Assembly: GCA_965216725.1 (NCBI GenBank)
Contig: CBDCGI010000019.1
Span: 43,881 to 107,880 of the forward strand
Reading direction: 5' to 3'
Source of the DNA: JACZUI01 sp965216725
Lineage (GTDB): Bacteria; Actinomycetota; Acidimicrobiia; Spongiisociales; ZC4RG35
DNA length: 64,000 nt
Position numbers and translations under genes: made by a program. The notes under the pieces were generated by a model. That model made no database searches. It saw only the letters and a list, made by a program, of their open reading frames with translations, and was not told where the DNA came from. Every line of letters begins with the position of its first letter. Within the stretch, counting starts at the first letter, position 1. Below, piece after piece: positions 17,175 to 25,862 of the stretch.

Positions 17175-17895
17175 CAGGCTCGACCTGTCTCTGAATCCGT
17201 GTCTGGCGGCGGGCGTCGCGGATGGTTCGTGAATAGCCGGTGATGACCTCGAACCTACCCCGGTGAGCCATCTTGGATGTGTCCGGCCCGTAGATCCGGG
17301 GAATCGGGATCTCGACGAAGCTGAGCCCGGCCCGGGCAACCGCAAAGGTGGATTCGAGCTCCGACTCGTATCCGCAACCTTCCAGCTCGAGAACATCGAT
17401 CGCCGCTTTGGAGAAACAGCGATAGCCGGAAAACGGATCGGTGACCGGGAAACCAGTGATCCGCTCCACAGCACGAACTGTCGCCTTCCGCACCAGGCGC
17501 CGGTTGAGGGGTGCCGACGACGGCTGATGGGAATCCAGGTACCTGGAGCCGACACAGAGGTCAAAGCCTTCGGCCACCACTGGCCTGACCAGATCGCGCA
17601 ACGAGGACGGGAGGTGTTGCCCGTCGGCATCCATCCACACCATTGCCTCGAATCCGTGGACCCTCACATAGTCGAGCCCCCGGCAAAGGGCGGCTCCCTT
17701 TCCCTGATTCGGCGTTTGGGTGATCACCGTGACCCCGTGGCTCCGGGCAACATCCCCGGTTCCGTCGCTGGACCCGTCATCAACGACGATCACCTCGACC
17801 TCGGCATTTTCGACCGTGCGCGGCATGGACCCGAGGACATCACCAAGCCGTCTCGCTTCGTTGAAAGCAGGAACGATCACTCCCAATGGCAACAT
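17167..17895 (-). CDS. Family 2 glycosyltransferase (polyprenyl-phosphate mannosyltransferase-like)
   Basis: This 242-residue GT-A fold enzyme has VIVPAFNEARRL, VIVVDDGSSDGT, the acceptor/metal motif WMDADGQH, VGSRYL and DPFSGYRCFSKAA. The pattern resembles dolichol/polyprenyl-phosphate hexosyltransferases that load a lipid carrier at the membrane face. There is no C-terminal membrane segment. I chose the ATG at 17895 because MLPLGVIVPAFNE is the fold start; the frame is open 72 codons upstream but overlaps an operator palindrome. The downstream acyltransferase overlaps it. Confidence 0.82.
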   Translation of the reverse strand: MLPLGVIVPAFNEARRLGDVLGSMPRTVENAEVEVIVVDDGSSDGTGDVARSHGVTVITQTPNQGKGAALCRGLDYVRVHGFEAMVWMDADGQHLPSSLRDLVRPVVAEGFDLCVGSRYLDSHQPSSAPLNRRLVRKATVRAVERITGFPVTDPFSGYRCFSKAAIDVLELEGCGYESELESTFAVARAGLSFVEIPIPRIYGPDTSKMAHRGRFEVITGYSRTIRDARRQTRIQRQVEPVA

Positions 17896-17907
17896 GTTCG
17901 CAAAACT

Positions 17908-17921
17908 AACGAACGTTCGTT
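17908..17921. promoter_or_regulatory. 14-bp perfect palindrome, candidate operator
   Basis: AACGAACGTTCGTT is a perfect inverted repeat lying 13 bases upstream of the glycosyltransferase start, in the divergent region before the sulfide:quinone reductase gene. Its position suits a repressor site. No regulator gene is adjacent. Confidence 0.55.
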
Positions 17922-17930
17922 GGTGTGGCG

Positions 17931-17948
17931 TAGGGCCTTTCGGCCCTA
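17931..17948. promoter_or_regulatory. TAGGGCC-TTTC-GGCCCTA palindrome
   Basis: A 7-bp inverted repeat with a 4-base centre lies about 120 bases upstream of the sulfide:quinone reductase operon. Its form is similar to actinobacterial DosR-type dormancy boxes (GGGxC-TT-GGCCC), but it could equally be a hairpin. No DosR homologue is in the window. Confidence 0.4.
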
Positions 17949-18068
17949 ACACATCGCCGGTCGAAGTCTCCCGGGGCATAGGGCCATCAGCCTCGCTCAA
18001 GTGCCCATAAGCCTCTACCCGTTGACCCCATCCGGAATTGGAATTGGCATTGACAAGCAAGGAGCAAC

Positions 18069-19307
18069 GTGAAGAGACTCTTGGTACTCGGTGCCGGTAC
18101 CGCCGGCACAATGGTGGTCAACAAGCTGCGGAAACGGCTGCCCAAAGACCAGTGGCAGATCACCGTCGTCGACGAGTCGACCGACCATCACTACCAGCCG
18201 GGTTATCTGTTCCTGCCTTTCGGCCGGTACACCGAATCCCAGCTCACCAAGCCGACCCAGTCGCTGATCACCTCCGGTGTGAACCTGGTGTTGGCTTCCG
18301 TCGAGAAGGTGCATCCGGAAGACGCCAAGGTTGAGCTGGCCACCGGAGAGCTCCTGGCCTACGACTATCTGGTCATCGCCACCGGTTCCACTCCTCGTCC
18401 CGAGGAGACGCCGGGGATGAAAGACGCTCTTTGGCAAAAGAACATCTTCGACTTTTACACACTCGACGGGGCAAAGGCCCTGGGCACGGCCCTCGATGAA
18501 TTCGATCGAGGCCGTCTGGTCGTCCACGTGGCCGAGACCCCCATCAAGTGCCCGGTGGCACCCATGGAGTTTGCCTTCCTCGCCGATGCCTTCTTCAGCG
18601 AGCGAGGCTCTAGAGACAGGATTTCGATCACCTACGTCACTCCGCTCGACGGAGCATTCACCAAGCCCGTGGCATCGCGCCACCTGGGGAGCATGCTCGC
18701 TGAGCGCAACATAGGCCTCGAAACCGACTTCATGATCGAGCAGGTCGACAACGAAACGCGGGAGCTGGTCTCCTTCGACGAACGACGTGTCCCGTTCGAC
18801 CTCCTGGTGACGGTCCCGGTCAACATGGGAGCCGACTTCGTAGGGGCCAGCGGTCTCGGAGACGAGCTCAACTATGTGAAAGTGGATCCGACGACTTTCC
18901 TATCCCGAAAGTGGGACAACATCTTCGCAGTGGGTGACGCCGCGGATCTCCCGACTTCAAAGGCCGGATCCGTGGCCCACTTCGCCGTCGATATCTTCTG
19001 CGACAACTTCCTCGAGCACATCGAGGGACGGCCAATGCTCAAAGAGTTCGATGGCCACGCCAACTGCTTCGTCGAGTCGGGCGATGGCAAGGCCCTGCTC
19101 ATCGATTTCAACTACGACGTCGAACCGCTTCCGGGCAAATACCCGATCGCCGGCGTTGGGCCGTTCTCGCTCCTCGAGGAAAGCCGCATCAACCACACCG
19201 GAAAGCTCGCCTTCAAGTGGCTTTATTGGAACGCCCTGTTGCCCGGACGCCCGATTCCGGTGCCCACTCTCATGTCAATGTCAGGCAAGAAAGGAGAAAA
19301 CGAATGA
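18069..19307 (+). CDS. Sulfide:quinone oxidoreductase-type flavoprotein
   Basis: This 412-residue FAD protein has the N-terminal dinucleotide motif VLGAGTAGTMV, the ATG motif VIATGS, TPIKCPVAPMEFAF with a redox Cys, and the C-terminal FAD motif NIFAVGDAADLPTSKAGS. This fits the SQR family, which oxidises sulfide to polysulfide and passes electrons to the quinone pool at the membrane. Substrate could be another sulfur species. The GTG start has AAGGAG five bases upstream. It overlaps the downstream TusE/DsrC gene by four bases and heads an SQR-TusE-DsrE operon, so sulfide oxidation linked to sulfur relay is the likely role. Confidence 0.87.
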   Translation: MKRLLVLGAGTAGTMVVNKLRKRLPKDQWQITVVDESTDHHYQPGYLFLPFGRYTESQLTKPTQSLITSGVNLVLASVEKVHPEDAKVELATGELLAYDYLVIATGSTPRPEETPGMKDALWQKNIFDFYTLDGAKALGTALDEFDRGRLVVHVAETPIKCPVAPMEFAFLADAFFSERGSRDRISITYVTPLDGAFTKPVASRHLGSMLAERNIGLETDFMIEQVDNETRELVSFDERRVPFDLLVTVPVNMGADFVGASGLGDELNYVKVDPTTFLSRKWDNIFAVGDAADLPTSKAGSVAHFAVDIFCDNFLEHIEGRPMLKEFDGHANCFVESGDGKALLIDFNYDVEPLPGKYPIAGVGPFSLLEESRINHTGKLAFKWLYWNALLPGRPIPVPTLMSMSGKKGENE

Positions 19308-19618
19308 CCGTCGCAACCATTGCCGATCGTCCAGTACACGTGGACGAGGAGGGCTTCTTGACGGTGTACGACGAGTGGGACGAAGGACTCGGTGAGATTC
19401 TCGCGTCCAACATCGGCGTCGAGCTGACCGACCGGCACTGGGAAACGATCCGATTCCTGAGGGACGACTTCAAAGCCGAGGGCGAGACCGCCACTCTGCG
19501 TCGAGTCACCCAACAGACGGGGATCCCCACCAAAGAGCTGTTCTCACTGTTCCCCAAGAAGCCGGCCAAGAAGATGGCCTACATCGCCGGGCTGCCCAAG
19601 CCGGCTGGATGCGTTTGA
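19304..19618 (+). CDS. TusE/DsrC-family sulfur carrier
   Basis: This 104-residue protein has the DsrC/TusE/RspA fold pattern (VDEEGFLTVYDEWDEGLGEILA, LTDRHWETIRFLRDDF, LFPKKPAKKMAYIAGLPKPAGCV). The penultimate Cys, which carries persulfide in the family, is present. The second Cys found about ten residues earlier in true DsrC is absent (the position falls in KKMAYIAG), so it resembles TusE or another single-Cys carrier. It is translationally coupled to the SQR gene (ATGA overlap, GGAG box) and would accept or donate sulfane sulfur with the following DsrE-like protein. Confidence 0.87.
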   Translation: MTVATIADRPVHVDEEGFLTVYDEWDEGLGEILASNIGVELTDRHWETIRFLRDDFKAEGETATLRRVTQQTGIPTKELFSLFPKKPAKKMAYIAGLPKPAGCV

Positions 19619-19628
19619 AAGGACCGCG

Positions 19629-20135
19629 ATGACACTTACCGCTGAAGCACCGATTCCTGCGTTCGAGCTGGAAGCCGAAGACCGCAAACTGGCGCTCATC
19701 TGCTCCAAAGGATCCTTGGACATGGCATATCCGGGCCTGGTGCTGGCCAACGCCGCCCTCGGAGAAGGAGTGGAGACCCACATGTTCTTCACCTTCTGGG
19801 GTTTCGACATGATCAACAAAGAGACCATGGGAAAGCTCCAATTCACACCCCTGGGCAACCCGGCAACACACATGCCGCCGATGCTCATGGGGCTGCCGGG
19901 GATGACCGCTTTCGCTACGCACATGATGAAGAAGCAAATCGACGGGATCGACGTGCCGGACGTACCCGAGTTCTTGGAGATGATCTCGGACGCCGGCGGG
20001 CACCTCTGGGCTTGCCGAATGTCTGCCGACATGATGCATGTCACCGAAGACGATCTCTACGACCGGGTCGAGGGCATCATCAGTGCTGCCGATTTCATCG
20101 AGCTGTCCGAGGGGGCCCAGACCATCTTCATCTGA
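19629..20135 (+). CDS. DsrE-family sulfurtransferase-like protein
   Basis: This 168-residue protein has the DsrE/DsrF/peroxiredoxin-like pattern: KLALICSKGSLDMAYPGLVLANAALGEGVETHMFFTFWGFDMI, then a Met-rich middle, and GGHLWACRMSADMM with the conserved Cys. DsrE-like proteins bind and transfer persulfide sulfur. A second DsrE-like gene of the same size is at 49.9 kb in the cysteine operon. It is last in the SQR-TusE-DsrE operon and is followed by a hairpin. Confidence 0.85.
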   Translation: MTLTAEAPIPAFELEAEDRKLALICSKGSLDMAYPGLVLANAALGEGVETHMFFTFWGFDMINKETMGKLQFTPLGNPATHMPPMLMGLPGMTAFATHMMKKQIDGIDVPDVPEFLEMISDAGGHLWACRMSADMMHVTEDDLYDRVEGIISAADFIELSEGAQTIFI

Positions 20136-20139
20136 CACC

Positions 20140-20163
20140 GGTCATGGCCACAAGGGCCTGACC
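20140..20163 (+). terminator. Hairpin after the SQR operon
   Basis: GGTCA (20140-20144) plus GGCC (20146-20149) pair with GGCC (20155-20158) plus TGACC (20159-20163), with one bulged base. It lies 5 bases after the DsrE stop codon and has no T-run. Confidence 0.55.
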
Positions 20164-20183
20164 ACGAGAACCGCAGAGGACAA

Positions 20184-21134
20184 ATGAGCATCAGTGACGA
20201 CCTCGGACGGTGGTTGTCTGCTGGGCTGATCGACGCCGACACCGCCGCCAAGATCACCGCCTACGAGGCAGGACGCTCCGACTCGAAGTCAGGGCGGGGG
20301 ATAGAGGCTGTGGCCTACCTGGGAGCCGTGCTGGTCTTGGTCGCTCTGGCAACGCTGGCCGTCGAGTTCTGGGACCGGCTCGAGCCGCTGGGCCAGCTGG
20401 CAGTGAGTCTCCTCGTTGCCGGGGTGCTGTTCACCACGGGTCTGATCATGGGCTCGGCAAAGGGCTCGGCGATGGCGCGGGCCCAGTCGTTCGCCTGGCT
20501 ATTGGCCACGATTGCGATGTGGTTTGCCGGGCACGTCGTTTTCGGTGAGATGGTTTCCTTCGACGACGAGGTCGCCTTCCTCTACGCCTCCTCGGTGGCA
20601 CTTGCCGTTGCCTTCGCCCTCTGGCGTGCCCGTCCGTCGGTCCTCCAGATGACGGCCATGGGTTTGACAACTGGCCTGACCGCTGTCTCGGCACTCGTGC
20701 TCATCGACGACATATCCGAGCGATCGTTCGGCATCGTGTTTGCCGCCCTGGGAGTCCTGTGGCTGGTTCTCACCTACGTCGGCTACTTCCGGCCGCGCCG
20801 GACGAGCCTCGCTCTCGGAGCCACAGGGCTCCTTCTGATCGCCTTCCCCGAGCTCGGAGACATGCCATGGACGGCGATGGGCTTGGTGGTGGCACTCATC
20901 ATGATGATCATCTCCGTCGCTCTCGACGAGAACGTCCTCCTCGGCTTCGGAGTCGCCGGGATGTTCGTCTACACGCCGCTCACCGTCTTCGAGCTCTTTG
21001 GCGACACAATTGGCGTTCCCGTCGCTCTGCTCACCACAGGGCTGGTCCTACTGGGAGTAGTCGTGTTGGTTTTGCGAAGAAGAGCCGGCGACGACTCACC
21101 GGCAGCCCTGGAGGTCCCTGATCTGGAGGACTAG
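20184..21134 (+). CDS. DUF2157-like multi-pass membrane protein
   Basis: This 316-residue protein has a short cytosolic N-terminus (LGRWLSAGLIDADTAAKITAYEAG, the DUF2157-type helical lead) followed by about nine membrane helices. Function is unknown. GAGG lies just before the ATG. It follows the SQR operon but is separated by a hairpin, so co-transcription is uncertain. Confidence 0.65.
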   Translation: MSISDDLGRWLSAGLIDADTAAKITAYEAGRSDSKSGRGIEAVAYLGAVLVLVALATLAVEFWDRLEPLGQLAVSLLVAGVLFTTGLIMGSAKGSAMARAQSFAWLLATIAMWFAGHVVFGEMVSFDDEVAFLYASSVALAVAFALWRARPSVLQMTAMGLTTGLTAVSALVLIDDISERSFGIVFAALGVLWLVLTYVGYFRPRRTSLALGATGLLLIAFPELGDMPWTAMGLVVALIMMIISVALDENVLLGFGVAGMFVYTPLTVFELFGDTIGVPVALLTTGLVLLGVVVLVLRRRAGDDSPAALEVPDLED

Positions 21135-21171
21135 GGGCCAAAGACGAACGGTTCCAGACCCCATCGAGCTG

Positions 21172-22137
21172 TCACACGACCACAACGATCTTCGACCGCA
21201 TGTGCCCCTCGCCAAACCGCCACATTGCCGCGGCCGCCTCCGCCAGGGTGTAGGTGTCCTGGATCACAGGTCTGACTGCGCCCGACTCGATCATCGAGGT
21301 CAGAACGTCGAGATCTGCCGTAGTGCCTTTTTCGACGAAAACTCCACTCGACCGGCTGTCGAACAACGCGCCGAGCTGAATCCCGGCGATGCGGGGAAGA
21401 GGACCGAGCCATTTGCCTTTGGGCCCGCCCACCATCACGTGCCTACCGCCTTCGACCAAAACCTTCCGGATCTGCCTCCATGAGCGATCTCCCGGATTGT
21501 CGAACATCAGGTCGTACTTGTTCCCCGACTCCACGAAATCCTCGTCGTGATAGTTGACAACATGATCTGCGCCAAGGGCAATGGCCGCTTCGACGTTATG
21601 AGGGCTGCACACCGCGGTCACGTTCGCACCGAGAGCCTTGGCGATCTGAACCGCAAACACGCCGACTCCGCCCGAAGCACCGTTGATCAAGACGTTCTGG
21701 TCCCTTCGGAGCCGGCCAACGTCGCGGAGCCCTTGGAGTGCGGTCTGGGCGGCGAGAGGGATGGCTGCTGCCTCCTCGAACCCAAGACCGGGCGGCTTCG
21801 AAGAGAGGTATCGAGGATCTGCAGCGACCATCTCGGCGAAGGCACCGCCTGCCTCGCCATAGACTTCGTCACCGGCCCGGAGCCCGTCGACCTCCGATCC
21901 GACTTCTCGAATCACCCCAGCGAAGTCAATGCCGGGGATCTTCCGCTTGGGCCGGCGGAACCCGTTCTGGGGCCTCACCAAATAAGGAGTGCCGGTCATC
22001 AGATGCCAGTCGGCGGCGTTGACCGAACTCGCCCTCACCTCGACCATGACTTTGGTCGGCTCCAATTCCGGTGTCGGGACATCTTCGAAACTCAACACCT
22101 CCGGACCGCCATATAGATCCTGCACGATTGCCTTCAT
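21172..22137 (-). CDS. Zinc-independent quinone oxidoreductase/alcohol dehydrogenase-like (MDR family)
   Basis: This 321-residue medium-chain dehydrogenase/reductase begins MKAIVQDLYGGPEVL and has AADWHLMTG, PGIDFAGVIREVG, the NAD(P) motif INGASGGVGVFAVQIAKALGANVTAV and VNYHDEDF. The catalytic zinc Cys/His ligands are not obvious, so it groups with NADPH:quinone reductases. A GGAG box 7 bases upstream selects the ATG at 22137 over one four codons earlier. It is divergent from a TetR regulator with operator-like repeats in between, which suggests induction by a small lipophilic compound. Confidence 0.85.
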   Translation of the reverse strand: MKAIVQDLYGGPEVLSFEDVPTPELEPTKVMVEVRASSVNAADWHLMTGTPYLVRPQNGFRRPKRKIPGIDFAGVIREVGSEVDGLRAGDEVYGEAGGAFAEMVAADPRYLSSKPPGLGFEEAAAIPLAAQTALQGLRDVGRLRRDQNVLINGASGGVGVFAVQIAKALGANVTAVCSPHNVEAAIALGADHVVNYHDEDFVESGNKYDLMFDNPGDRSWRQIRKVLVEGGRHVMVGGPKGKWLGPLPRIAGIQLGALFDSRSSGVFVEKGTTADLDVLTSMIESGAVRPVIQDTYTLAEAAAAMWRFGEGHMRSKIVVVV

Positions 22138-22171
22138 GATCATCTCCAAGTCACTGCCTCATTCTTATGTC

Positions 22172-22195
22172 GTAAGGTAACTTTACAATGTAAGG
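22172..22195. promoter_or_regulatory. Overlapping TetR-type operator candidates
   Basis: TTACAATGTAA (22183-22193) is a perfect palindrome and overlaps GTAAGGTAACTTTAC (22172-22186), which matches its own complement at 12 of 15 positions. The pair lies between the divergent oxidoreductase and TetR genes. A related TTACCTTGTA follows at about 22210. Confidence 0.6.
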
Positions 22196-22251
22196 TTGTC
22201 AACCCAGACTTACCTTGTACGGCTAGCCTGCTTGAGGAAGGAGACTCAGGC

Positions 22252-22965
22252 TTGGCAAACCGATCCAGAACCAAGACCAGGCGTCGACCACGACAGCCTC
22301 TCAACGACGAACGCGTCTTCAAAGCGGCGATCCACGTGGCCGATGTCGAAGGTCTGAAGGCGGTCACCATGCGTCGACTGGCAGAGGAACTGGGAGTCGA
22401 GGCGATGTCGCTCTACTACCACGTGCCCAACAAAGAGGCGGTGCTCGACGGCATGGCCGACGCGCTGGTCCGGGAAATGCTCAATGCCGCCACTGAACTC
22501 GGCGGTCCTGACCCTGAAGCCGATTGGCAGGGTGCGATGCGGGCCCGGATCCTCGCCGCTCGAAGCGTCATGATGCAGCACAAATGGGCACCACAGGTCT
22601 TCGAGGCCCGAACCCAAGTCAGCTCCACGGTGATGATCTACTTCAATGACCTGCTCGGGATCATGCGCGCCGGAGGGTTCTCCTACGACCTGGCTCACCA
22701 CGCCATGCATGCTCTGGGAAGTCGATCCTTGGGATTCACCCAAGAGCTGTTCGAGCCGGAAGAGGGCGAGGAGCCCGGTCCCGAAGAAGAGGCCGATCTG
22801 ATGGAGCAGATGGCTGAGACGGTCCCTTACCTGGTGCAGATGATGGTGGAGATCACACACGACGACCCGGAGGACACCCTCGGCTGGTGCGACGACGAGA
22901 CCGAGTTCAAGTTCGGCCTCGATCTCATCCTCGACGGTCTCGCCCGCAAGCTGGCGAACGCCTGA
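22252..22965 (+). CDS. TetR-family transcriptional regulator
   Basis: This 237-residue protein has a basic N-terminal arm, a helix-turn-helix (VEGLKAVTMRRLAEELGVEAMSLYYHVPNKEAVLDGM) and a longer C-terminal ligand domain of the tetracycline-repressor-like type with an acidic insertion (EPEEGEEPGPEEEA). The start is a TTG with GGAAGGAGA ten bases upstream. It probably represses itself and the divergent oxidoreductase through the repeats at 22172-22195. Confidence 0.88.
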   Translation: MANRSRTKTRRRPRQPLNDERVFKAAIHVADVEGLKAVTMRRLAEELGVEAMSLYYHVPNKEAVLDGMADALVREMLNAATELGGPDPEADWQGAMRARILAARSVMMQHKWAPQVFEARTQVSSTVMIYFNDLLGIMRAGGFSYDLAHHAMHALGSRSLGFTQELFEPEEGEEPGPEEEADLMEQMAETVPYLVQMMVEITHDDPEDTLGWCDDETEFKFGLDLILDGLARKLANA

Positions 22966-22996
22966 CCGTGTGACCCAAAATCGCAGTACCCGCCGA

Positions 22997-23794
22997 TCAT
23001 CGAATCTCCATGAAACCGGCAGCCTCACAAGCATCGACCATCGCCCGGATGTCGTCATAATCTGAGGCGTTCACCGGGACGAATCGGACGACCTCGCCAT
23101 GGGACAGCACGGCCCGGCCGCCGGAGGTGGAATCGAAATCAACGAGCACCTCGCGGACTTCGTCGCGATAGCCCTCACCCAATCGCTTCGACACGGCCAC
23201 CGGCTGGATGGTGGATGGACCAAGACTGTCGATGATCTTGAGCTTGGCGGCAAGCTCGGGATGATCCCGCAGCTCGATCGTCAGAACCTGGGAGTCGATT
23301 GCGGAGGCGTCGACCTCACCGTCGGCGACCAGCCGCACCGCAGTCTCATGGAAACCGGCCTCTACGACATCGGAGAAGAAGCCGCCCGTCTCGCCAATCT
23401 CGACCAGGTGATATCGGGTGATCCCGTAGCCGGAGTGCGACAACGGCTCGTTGAAGGCCCAGGACCGTCCCCTCAAGTCCGAGAACCGGGCAGCCTCGTC
23501 GTCACGCCGGACAACTACGTCTGAGAAGTAGATCGGCCTGCCTCCATACCGATCACCTTTGAGGACAGGTGCCGCCACTGGAACCGCTGGGCTGATTCCC
23601 TGCCGTTCGAACATCACATAGGGAAGGCTGCACACGAAGCAGATGTCGTTGACATCGTTGCGACAGTTCTCATAGTCCGTCTCAACCACCAACTCGGCGC
23701 TGGCACCAAGTCGCTTGCCGATGGCGTCGGTGATGGCTTGATAGACCCGAAGCATGTTCGGGGCAAGAAAAGTCCCTACGCGAATGTCAGCCAT
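22997..23794 (-). CDS. PhnD-like periplasmic-binding-fold protein
   Basis: This 265-residue protein matches the phosphate/phosphite/phosphonate-binding (PhnD/TauA-like) type II solute-binding fold: IRVGTFLAPNMLRVYQAI, DICFVCSLPYVMFERQGI, RGRSWAFNEPLSHSGYGITRYHLV, DGEVDASAIDSQVLTIEL. No signal peptide or transporter partner is present, so it may be a cytosolic or orphan binding protein. I chose the ATG at 23794 because MADIRVGTFLAP starts the fold; upstream codons look non-coding. Confidence 0.75.
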   Translation of the reverse strand: MADIRVGTFLAPNMLRVYQAITDAIGKRLGASAELVVETDYENCRNDVNDICFVCSLPYVMFERQGISPAVPVAAPVLKGDRYGGRPIYFSDVVVRRDDEAARFSDLRGRSWAFNEPLSHSGYGITRYHLVEIGETGGFFSDVVEAGFHETAVRLVADGEVDASAIDSQVLTIELRDHPELAAKLKIIDSLGPSTIQPVAVSKRLGEGYRDEVREVLVDFDSTSGGRAVLSHGEVVRFVPVNASDYDDIRAMVDACEAAGFMEIR

Positions 23795-23859
23795 TACTGC
23801 TCGGCTCAGGCTACGCGGCCTCTGCCAGGTGATATGAGCCGTCCAATACAATCGCCGTC

Positions 23860-25020
23860 GTGAAAAGCCTCGAACTCCCCCCACTCACCGAAGACTTCAG
23901 CGCCGACCCGGTCGAGCTCTTCTTCGACCTTGCCTACGTGTTTGCTTTCTCCCAGATCGTCGGATCACTCATCCACGATCCCACCTGGGCTGGAGTCGGC
24001 AAAGCCGCGCTCATCTTCGCCCTGTTGTGGCTGCCTTGGCAGCAGCTGACCTGGGCGGCCAACGCGGTGTCGGGGAACGGCCGACCAATCAGAGCCATTT
24101 TCCTACTTGCGACTGTGGTCAGCGTCCCCATGGCGGCGTCGACAACAACGGCACTCACCACCGGTGGATGGGTGTTCGCCGTCTCGTTGGGGCTGATAAT
24201 GGTTCTGGGGTTCTCCATCCAGCTCATTGGTGCGGAAAAGGGGACCGGGTCCTGGACTGCCGCAGTTCGGTGGATAGGCCCCAACGTGGTCGCAATCGTG
24301 GTGCTTCTCTTTGGTGCCAATGCTGAAGGGAACTCTCGGATCTATGTTTGGCTGGGCGCAGCCGCCGTTGTGCTGGCGGCAATGATTGCCGCCGGCCGTC
24401 AGGGGTGGTCCATCAGATCGGGTCACTTCGCCGAGCGCCACGGTCTCATCGTCATCATCGCCCTCGGCGAAGTCATAGTCGCCATCGGGGTGCCCGTCGT
24501 GGCCGCCCTCGTCGAGTCAGGAGGGTTGGACGGAGCCACCGTTGCAGCGCTGGTGGCGACCGGGTTGTTTGCCGCTCTCCTGTGGTGGGGATACTTCGAC
24601 CGGCCGGCTCGGGGTTTGGAGCACATGGCATCACAACTCACGTCAGATCAGGACAAAGGCCAGTACGCCCGCGATGTCTACACCTGGCTGCACGCGCCGT
24701 TGGTTGCCGGGATCATCCTCTCCGCCGCAGCTTTGGAAGAGATCGCACTCCACCCCGAAGACGTCGTCGAGGATCCGTTTCGGCTGATGCTGGCCGGGGG
24801 CTTGGGCCTCACCTATCTCTCCATCGTGGGCGCCGTGTGGAGGGCCTCCCGACATTTTTCCGTGGAACGGGTGGCCGTGGCCGGCCTGATTGCGGTCGTC
24901 ATCGCGCTCACACCCGATGCGGTGGGGCTAACGGTGGTCCTCTTGGTCGTGGCGCTCATGTTCCTGGCGCTTTTGGTCGAGCACGTGAGGACCGATACCC
25001 GCTTCCAAGAGGCGATGTAG
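23860..25020 (+). CDS. Low-temperature-requirement protein A (LtrA) family
   Basis: This 386-residue protein has about eleven membrane helices and the LtrA N-terminal signature DPVELFFDLAYVFAFSQIVGSL and WAxxWLPWQQLTW-like region, then FAERHGLIVIIALGEVIVAIG. LtrA was named from Listeria cold growth; the biochemical function is unknown. It is divergent from the PhnD-like gene and convergent with the Zn transporter ATPase gene. Confidence 0.88.
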   Translation: MKSLELPPLTEDFSADPVELFFDLAYVFAFSQIVGSLIHDPTWAGVGKAALIFALLWLPWQQLTWAANAVSGNGRPIRAIFLLATVVSVPMAASTTTALTTGGWVFAVSLGLIMVLGFSIQLIGAEKGTGSWTAAVRWIGPNVVAIVVLLFGANAEGNSRIYVWLGAAAVVLAAMIAAGRQGWSIRSGHFAERHGLIVIIALGEVIVAIGVPVVAALVESGGLDGATVAALVATGLFAALLWWGYFDRPARGLEHMASQLTSDQDKGQYARDVYTWLHAPLVAGIILSAAALEEIALHPEDVVEDPFRLMLAGGLGLTYLSIVGAVWRASRHFSVERVAVAGLIAVVIALTPDAVGLTVVLLVVALMFLALLVEHVRTDTRFQEAM

Positions 25021-25031
25021 GCCCGGTGCAC

Positions 25032-25862
25032 TCAATCGGAATGCAGTTCGCTGGGTGAGCTCTCGGTGTGGATCGAACGGTCACGGTGGACGTGGCGGTC
25101 TCCGACGGGATCGTGTGCGGCGTCATCTATGAAGACCCGGTCGTCTGAGACATGGAGGAGAGCGTGTCCATACGCTTCGGTGAGGTTGGCCATCGTTAGC
25201 ACCTCTTCGGGCGTCCCAGCCGCGACGACTCTTCCCGACAGCAGCACCACGTAGTCAGCAACCTGAGCCTCCGATAGATCGTGGGTCGTCATGACCACGG
25301 AGCATCCGCGGTCGATCTCCTGGTGGATAGCCTCGTCGATTGCCTGAGCGGTGGTGATGTCAATGCCTGTCAGAGGCTCATCCAGCAGAAGCAGGTCGTG
25401 ATCCTGGGCCATGCCCTGGGCGACGAACACCCTCTGGCGTTGACCACCAGACAGCTCGTTCAGGTGCCGGGTCCGCAAGTCGGCCACGCCAGTACGGCGC
25501 ATCGCCTCCTCGACCGCCTCCCTATCGACCTGACTCAACCTCTGATAGAGCCCGCGGCTGCCATATCGGCCCATCGAGACCACCTCCTGAACCGAGACGG
25601 GAAGAGTGTCGTTGACTTTCGTGGTCTGCAACACGTAAGAGATCCGATGGCCCTCCCCTGTTCGAGCCGGCACCTCGATCACGCCCTCACGTGGATCGAC
25701 GAGACCGGCAATGATGTTCAACAGACTCGACTTGCCGGACCCGTTGGGGCCGATCACTGCAGTTATCCGACCGGCGGGAATGGTGAAGGTCGACCTGTCC
25801 AAGGCAACGTTGTCCCCGTAGGCGACGATCAGGTCGGTAGCGGACACCGCGAAATCGCTCAT
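25032..25862 (-). CDS. znuC: Zinc/manganese ABC transporter ATP-binding protein
   Basis: This 276-residue ABC ATPase has Walker A GPNGSGKSS, Q-loop region, signature LSGGQRQRVFVAQ, Walker B LLLLDEPLTGID and the switch His in MTTHDLS. It powers zinc (or manganese) import with ZnuA and ZnuB, encoded on the other strand 500 bases away. The ATG at 25862 overlaps the stop of the zur gene, so zur and znuC are co-translated. The C-terminus ends in a His/Asp-rich tail (HDPVGDRHVHRDRSIH) that may bind metal. Confidence 0.88.
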   Translation of the reverse strand: MSDFAVSATDLIVAYGDNVALDRSTFTIPAGRITAVIGPNGSGKSSLLNIIAGLVDPREGVIEVPARTGEGHRISYVLQTTKVNDTLPVSVQEVVSMGRYGSRGLYQRLSQVDREAVEEAMRRTGVADLRTRHLNELSGGQRQRVFVAQGMAQDHDLLLLDEPLTGIDITTAQAIDEAIHQEIDRGCSVVMTTHDLSEAQVADYVVLLSGRVVAAGTPEEVLTMANLTEAYGHALLHVSDDRVFIDDAAHDPVGDRHVHRDRSIHTESSPSELHSD

